The notes under the pieces were generated by a model, which did no database searches, was not told where the DNA came from, and saw nothing but the letters and a program-made list of their open reading frames with translations. 64,000 bases of DNA, taken from NCBI RefSeq assembly GCF_014650435.1, contig NZ_BMUY01000008.1:70285-134284 (forward strand). Direction: 5' to 3'. This DNA is from Streptomyces tendae. GTDB taxonomy: Bacteria; Actinomycetota; Actinomycetes; Streptomycetales; Streptomycetaceae. Made by a program: the position numbers and the translations under genes. Within the stretch, counting starts at the first letter, position 1, and each line of letters opens with the position of its first letter. Positions 60,857 through 64,000 of this stretch are shown here, in pieces.

Positions 60857-60886
60857 TCGAATGGGTATTCGATAAAATCGGTACCC
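60857..60886. promoter_or_regulatory. overlapping AT-rich palindromes, operator candidate
   Basis: TCGAAT-GGGT-ATTCGA (60857-60872) overlaps a nested dyad at 60863-60886 with outer arms GGGTA/TACCC and inner arms CGAT/ATCG around AAA. TAAAAT lies in the middle and may be a -10. The site lies about 100 nt before the alpha/beta hydrolase gene. Confidence 0.4.
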
Positions 60887-60981
60887 TGCACGGCGGCAGG
60901 CAGGACACGGTTCACAGGACCGGCCCCGGCTCGCGAGAGCGGGCGGGCGGGTCCGAGCGGAGCTTGGGGGTGCCAGGATCA

Positions 60982-61884
60982 ATGGCGCGGCGCATCGACG
61001 TGACCGGCGCGGGCGGCGTACGCCTCGCGGCCTGGGAGTTCGGCGACCCTCCCAAGACCGACCGGGCGCACGACCCGGCCCGGTCCCCGGCCTCCTCCTC
61101 GTCCGGCGGCACAGACCTGCCCGGCGTGCTCTTATTGCACGGCCTGATGGGCCGCGCCTCGCACTGGGCCCCCACGGCCCGCTGGCTCTCCGCCCGGCAC
61201 CGGGCCGTCGCCCTCGACCAGCGCGGTCACGGCCGCAGCGACAAACCCCCGCAGGCCGCCTACACCAGGGACGCCTACGTCGAGGACGCCGAGGCCGCCC
61301 TGGAGCAGCTCGGCCTCGGCCCGGCCGTCCTCATCGGTCACGCCATGGGCGCCCTGACGGGCTGGCAGCTCGCCGCCAAACGCCCCGACCTGGTCCGCGG
61401 TCTGATCATCTGCGACATGCGGGCCTCCGCCCTCGGCACCGCCTCCCAGCACACCTGGACCGAATGGTTCCGCGCCTGGCCGGTCCCCTTCGCCACGCTC
61501 GCCGACGTCCGCAAGTGGTTCGGCGAGGACGACCCCTGGGTGGAGCGCCCGAACCGGGCCCGCGGCGAGTTCTACGCCGAGGTGATGGCCGAGTCCCCGG
61601 ACGGCTGGCGGCCGGTCTTCGAGCCGGAGCAGATGCTGCGCTCCCGCGAGACCTGGGTCTACGACGCCCACTGGGAGGAGCTGGCCCAGGTGCGCTGCCC
61701 CACCCTGGTGGTGCGCGGCCTCGACGGCGAGCTGGGCCGCGCCGAGGCCCAGGAAATGGTCCGCGTCCTGCCGAACGGCCAGTACGCGGAGGTCGCCGAC
61801 GCCGGCCACCTGGTCCACTACGACCAGCCGGAGGCATGGCGGACGGCCATCGAACCCTTCCTGAACACCCTCGCGGACGCCTGA
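60982..61884 (+). CDS. alpha/beta hydrolase-fold protein lacking nucleophile Ser
   Basis: A 300-residue alpha/beta hydrolase fold of the epoxide-hydrolase/esterase group. VLLLHGLMGRASHWAPTARW carries the HG oxyanion region. RAVALDQRGHGRSDKPPQAA is typical. The nucleophile elbow reads LIGHAMGAL, so the GxSxG serine is Ala (codon GCC). The acid region is LVVRGLDGELGRAE and the His is in ADAGHLVHYDQPE. It may be a non-hydrolytic or pseudo-enzyme, or use another residue. ATG at 60982 with AGGA 3 nt upstream; GTG 60970 and TTG 60964 are in-frame alternatives. Confidence 0.85.
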   Translation: MARRIDVTGAGGVRLAAWEFGDPPKTDRAHDPARSPASSSSGGTDLPGVLLLHGLMGRASHWAPTARWLSARHRAVALDQRGHGRSDKPPQAAYTRDAYVEDAEAALEQLGLGPAVLIGHAMGALTGWQLAAKRPDLVRGLIICDMRASALGTASQHTWTEWFRAWPVPFATLADVRKWFGEDDPWVERPNRARGEFYAEVMAESPDGWRPVFEPEQMLRSRETWVYDAHWEELAQVRCPTLVVRGLDGELGRAEAQEMVRVLPNGQYAEVADAGHLVHYDQPEAWRTAIEPFLNTLADA

Positions 61885-62151
61885 CCGGCCCGGCCCGCAT
61901 GACGGCTCGGGGTGCTTCACTGGCCAGGCTCGCGTGACGGCCTCGGGCCGCCTGACCGGATCCGGCCCGCGTGACGGCTCGGGCCGCCTGACCGGATCCG
62001 GTCCGCGTGACGGCGGGGGTGTCTGACCGGTCCGGTCCGCGTGACGGCTCGGGCCGCCTGACCGGATCCGGTCCGCGTGACGGCGGGGGTGTCTGACCGG
62101 TCCGGTCCGCGTGACGGCTCGGGCCGCTTGACCGGTCCGGCCCGCATGGCC
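61881..62151 (+). repeat. minisatellite, 35/36-bp units with exact 70-bp duplication
   Basis: Units begin CTGACCGG(A)TCCGG(T/C)CC and run 35-36 bp: 61952-61987, 61988-62022, 62023-62057, 62058-62092 and 62093-62127, with degenerate units before and after. 61988-62057 and 62058-62127 are identical 70-mers made of an A-type and a B-type unit. It fills the space between the hydrolase stop and the permease gene end. Confidence 0.9.
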
Positions 62152-62240
62152 GCCCGCCGCCTGCGCGACCGCTCGCTCGCCCGCCCGTCCGCCACCTGCC
62201 GTCCGGGCCCGTGGGGCGCCCGCCGTCCGCCGCGGGGCGT

Positions 62241-62312
62241 GACCGCCGACGGTGCCGTAACCGCCGATGGTGCTGCGGCCGCCGATGGGGCTGCGACCGC
62301 CGACGGTGCCCG
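62241..62312 (+). repeat. 18-bp tandem repeat, four copies
   Basis: GACCGCCGACGGTGCCGT and three variants (62259, 62277 and 62295) follow each other without gaps, with about 70-80 percent identity. They lie between the minisatellite and the permease stop at 62353. No function is visible. Confidence 0.8.
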
Positions 62313-62352
62313 CCCGTCGACCGTGTGCCGTCGGCCCCGGGTGGCCGGTTCG

Positions 62353-64000
62353 TCAGCCCTTGCTGACCGCTGTGAGGATCTCCGGCAGCCGGTCCGCCGT
62401 GCGTGGCGCGGCCAGCCGCAGGCCCAGCAGCGTCAGTGCCGCGCCGTACACCGCGCCGACCGGCAGCAGCACCCAGCCCAGGTCCGCGGCGCCCGCGCTC
62501 ACGTTCAGCCAGATCGTCAGCGCGATGACGGGCGCGCACAGCAGGGCCGCGCCGATCATGCCGCCGAAGATGGAGACCCAGGCCAGCCCGACCTGTCCGG
62601 GCGCGACGTTCTTGTACCCCTCCTGCGGGATGGAGTACGGGAAACGGGCCGACGTCCACGCGCCGGTCGCCAGCATCGCCCCGAGCAGCGCGAAGGACAG
62701 ACCGAGCGCCTCGGGCAGCTTCCGCCAGTCGTCGAGCATCGCGGTGGTCAGCACCGTGACGAGAGTGGCGTACGGCAGCGTGATCAGCAGCAGCGCCAGC
62801 GCACGGGCCCGCAGTTCGACGTAGGCGTCCCGGGTCGAGGAGATCGTCATCGCGACCATCCAGAACGCGGACGTGTCCTGCCCGAACTGGTTGTACATCT
62901 GGATGCCGAGCATCCCGGCGGCGAAGCAGGCGAAGTAGACCGAGCCGGTGCCCTGCCAGGCGTTGAACACCGGCACGATCAGACCGATGGCCAGCGACGT
63001 CACCCACGCCGCCTTGGTCTTCGGGTCGCGCCACACATAGCGCAGGGTGCGCTCCATGGTGGTGCCCGTACGTCCGGCGGGCAGCCACCGGGCGGCTCCG
63101 GCCGGGCCGCGCTCGCGCACCGCCTCGGTGTCGTTCTGGAGCGTGGAGCCGTCGGGCGTCGTCATCAGCCGCGTCAGGTGGCGGGCCCACACCCGCAGCA
63201 GCAGCCCCAGCGCCGCGGCCGTCAGCGCCAGCTGGGCCAGCGCGACGCCGTACGACCCGTCGCTCGCCGCGTCCATCGCGCCGACCGCCGACGCCGGCGG
63301 CACCCAGCGCACCACGTCGGCCACCGGGTCCAGCTCGCCCAGCCCCGACGATCCCAGCCGCTGTGCACCGAAGTTGACGAGCTGCGCGCCGACCGCGACG
63401 ACCAGCCCGCTCAGCACCGCGAGATCGCGCCCCTTGCGGCTGGTCAGCAGCCGTACGTTGGCGGCGGCGATGGCCCGCGCCAGGGTCACGCACACCAGCA
63501 GGGCGAGCACCGCGCCGACGACCCCGACGGCGTACGCCGCCCCGCCGTGCGCGACCGCGACCACGGAACCGGCGAACATGCACAGCGTGAACAGCGGCCC
63601 GATGCCCACCAGTGAGGACGTCAGCAGGGCCCGCACCAGGGGACCCGGCCGCAGCGGCAGCATCACCAGCCGGGTCGGGTCGAGCGTCTCGTCGCCGCCG
63701 GGGAAGAACAGCGGCATCACCGCCCAGCCCAGGGCGAGCACCGCGGCGAGCAGGACGACCAGCGAGTCCACGTGCGCGTACCCGCGCAGGGCGATCAGGC
63801 CGATCAGCTGGAGCGCGGCGAAGAGCAGCACGACGACGAGGGAGGCGAGGTAGGCGGCCCGCCGCCCGCCGGACTGCCGCAGCCCGTTGCGCAGGAGCGA
63901 CAGCTTCAGCCGGACGAAGACGGGCGTGATGGACGCGCCGGACGGGACCGGCGGGCCCGATGAGCCGGACGGGACCGGTGCGGCCGGTGTGGTCGGCGCG
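62353..64000 (-). CDS. ABC-type exporter permease, 5' end beyond window
   Basis: The reading is open from the stop at 62353 to the window edge: at least 548 residues, start not seen. Near the edge the product is Pro/Ser/Gly-rich (PVPSGSSGPPVPSGASITP) then VRLKLSLLRNGLRQSGGRRA, which leads into the first helix (LASLVVVLLFAALQLIGLI). About 12 membrane helices follow in two halves, separated by a cytoplasmic region around DPKTKAAWV. Such large permeases usually pair with an ABC ATPase gene just upstream, which here would lie beyond 64000. Function: probable export; substrate unknown. Confidence 0.85.
   Translation of the reverse strand, partial: APTTPAAPVPSGSSGPPVPSGASITPVFVRLKLSLLRNGLRQSGGRRAAYLASLVVVLLFAALQLIGLIALRGYAHVDSLVVLLAAVLALGWAVMPLFFPGGDETLDPTRLVMLPLRPGPLVRALLTSSLVGIGPLFTLCMFAGSVVAVAHGGAAYAVGVVGAVLALLVCVTLARAIAAANVRLLTSRKGRDLAVLSGLVVAVGAQLVNFGAQRLGSSGLGELDPVADVVRWVPPASAVGAMDAASDGSYGVALAQLALTAAALGLLLRVWARHLTRLMTTPDGSTLQNDTEAVRERGPAGAARWLPAGRTGTTMERTLRYVWRDPKTKAAWVTSLAIGLIVPVFNAWQGTGSVYFACFAAGMLGIQMYNQFGQDTSAFWMVAMTISSTRDAYVELRARALALLLITLPYATLVTVLTTAMLDDWRKLPEALGLSFALLGAMLATGAWTSARFPYSIPQEGYKNVAPGQVGLAWVSIFGGMIGAALLCAPVIALTIWLNVSAGAADLGWVLLPVGAVYGAALTLLGLRLAAPRTADRLPEILTAVSKG

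Larger units (their letters stand above)
60465..60981. other. 517-bp intergenic region with hairpin and AT-rich palindromes
   Basis: No gene is supported; short plus-strand frames here show no family features. Contents: a 12-bp terminator stem at 60663-60690 and a 7-bp inverted repeat CGGACCG/CGGTCCG near 60742-60767. A cluster of AT-containing dyads lies at 60857-60886. The downstream hydrolase gene begins at 60982 after AGGA. Confidence 0.6.

Noticed and set aside
60597..60875. Short plus-strand frames after dmdR1
   Set aside because: They cross the dmdR1 terminator hairpin, lack ribosome-binding sites and show no family features.
61952..62151. CRISPR-like array
   Set aside because: The 35-bp units abut one another with no unique spacers and no cas genes. 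It is a minisatellite.

Overview
The window looks like a Streptomyces chromosome core segment. Base composition is very GC-rich with strong third-position GC, which is why long antisense shadow frames are everywhere. GTG and TTG starts are common, many genes appear leaderless, and the gene content is typical of the genus: futalosine-pathway genes, DUF3027, DUF2530, DUF2771, a DmdR-type iron regulator and TIGR03084. From memory, the order follows the S. coelicolor SCO431x-SCO439x interval (mqnD/mqnB = SCO4326/4327, cinnamate:CoA ligase = SCO4383, dmdR1 = SCO4394); this was not checked by alignment. I see no rRNA, tRNA, insertion sequence, prophage, CRISPR array or secondary-metabolite cluster. 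Layout, 0-11.2 kb: two tiny membrane or secreted peptides, a helicase/WYL-like protein, a membrane protein, a HAD hydrolase, a cold-shock-domain protein with a structured leader, the menaquinone genes mqnD-mqnB with a DUF2771 lipoprotein, an MFS transporter and DUF3027. 11.2-22 kb: a sacsin/Hsp90-like ATPase, a CtpE-like P-type ATPase, a purine permease, a ribbon-helix-helix protein, a MarR-MFS pair, RNA 2',3'-cyclic phosphodiesterase and a 28-residue membrane peptide. 22-31 kb: aldo/keto reductase, Uma2 nuclease, nucleotidyltransferase, SGNH hydrolase, a secreted propeller-like protein, a TetR regulator divergent from a DrrAB-type ABC exporter with two in-phase operators, and serC. 31-43 kb: an FAD/Fe-S D-2-hydroxyacid dehydrogenase divergent from serC, a PAF-acetylhydrolase-like lipase, an FG-GAP protein, two RibD-type reductases around a truncated DinB gene, NUDIX, EamA and a Ser/Thr kinase. 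The largest coherent unit is a probable operon at 43.1-53.9 kb: TIGR03084 protein, AtuA-like protein, acyl-CoA carboxylase beta and biotinylated alpha subunits, acyl-CoA dehydrogenase, CoA ligase, enoyl-CoA hydratase, TetR regulator and a zinc-ribbon protein. It mirrors the Pseudomonas acyclic-terpene (atu) or leucine (liu) catabolic logic: activate the acid, desaturate, carboxylate, hydrate. It begins with a palindromic operator candidate and contains an unusual relay of three Shine-Dalgarno/GTG modules between atuA and the carboxylase gene. The last 10 kb hold pdxH, a second citrate synthase, a RidA-GNAT fusion, a PAS-PAS-GAF protein without an output domain, a SIS protein, dmdR1 with its known type of overlapping antisense frame, an alpha/beta hydrolase lacking its nucleophilic serine, a minisatellite of about 270 bp and an exporter permease cut by the window end. 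The most interesting leads are the relay mini-ORF, the Atu-like operon, the dmdR1 antisense frame, the divergent serC/D-2-hydroxyacid dehydrogenase pair, the GHAMG pseudo-hydrolase and the RidA-GNAT fusion.
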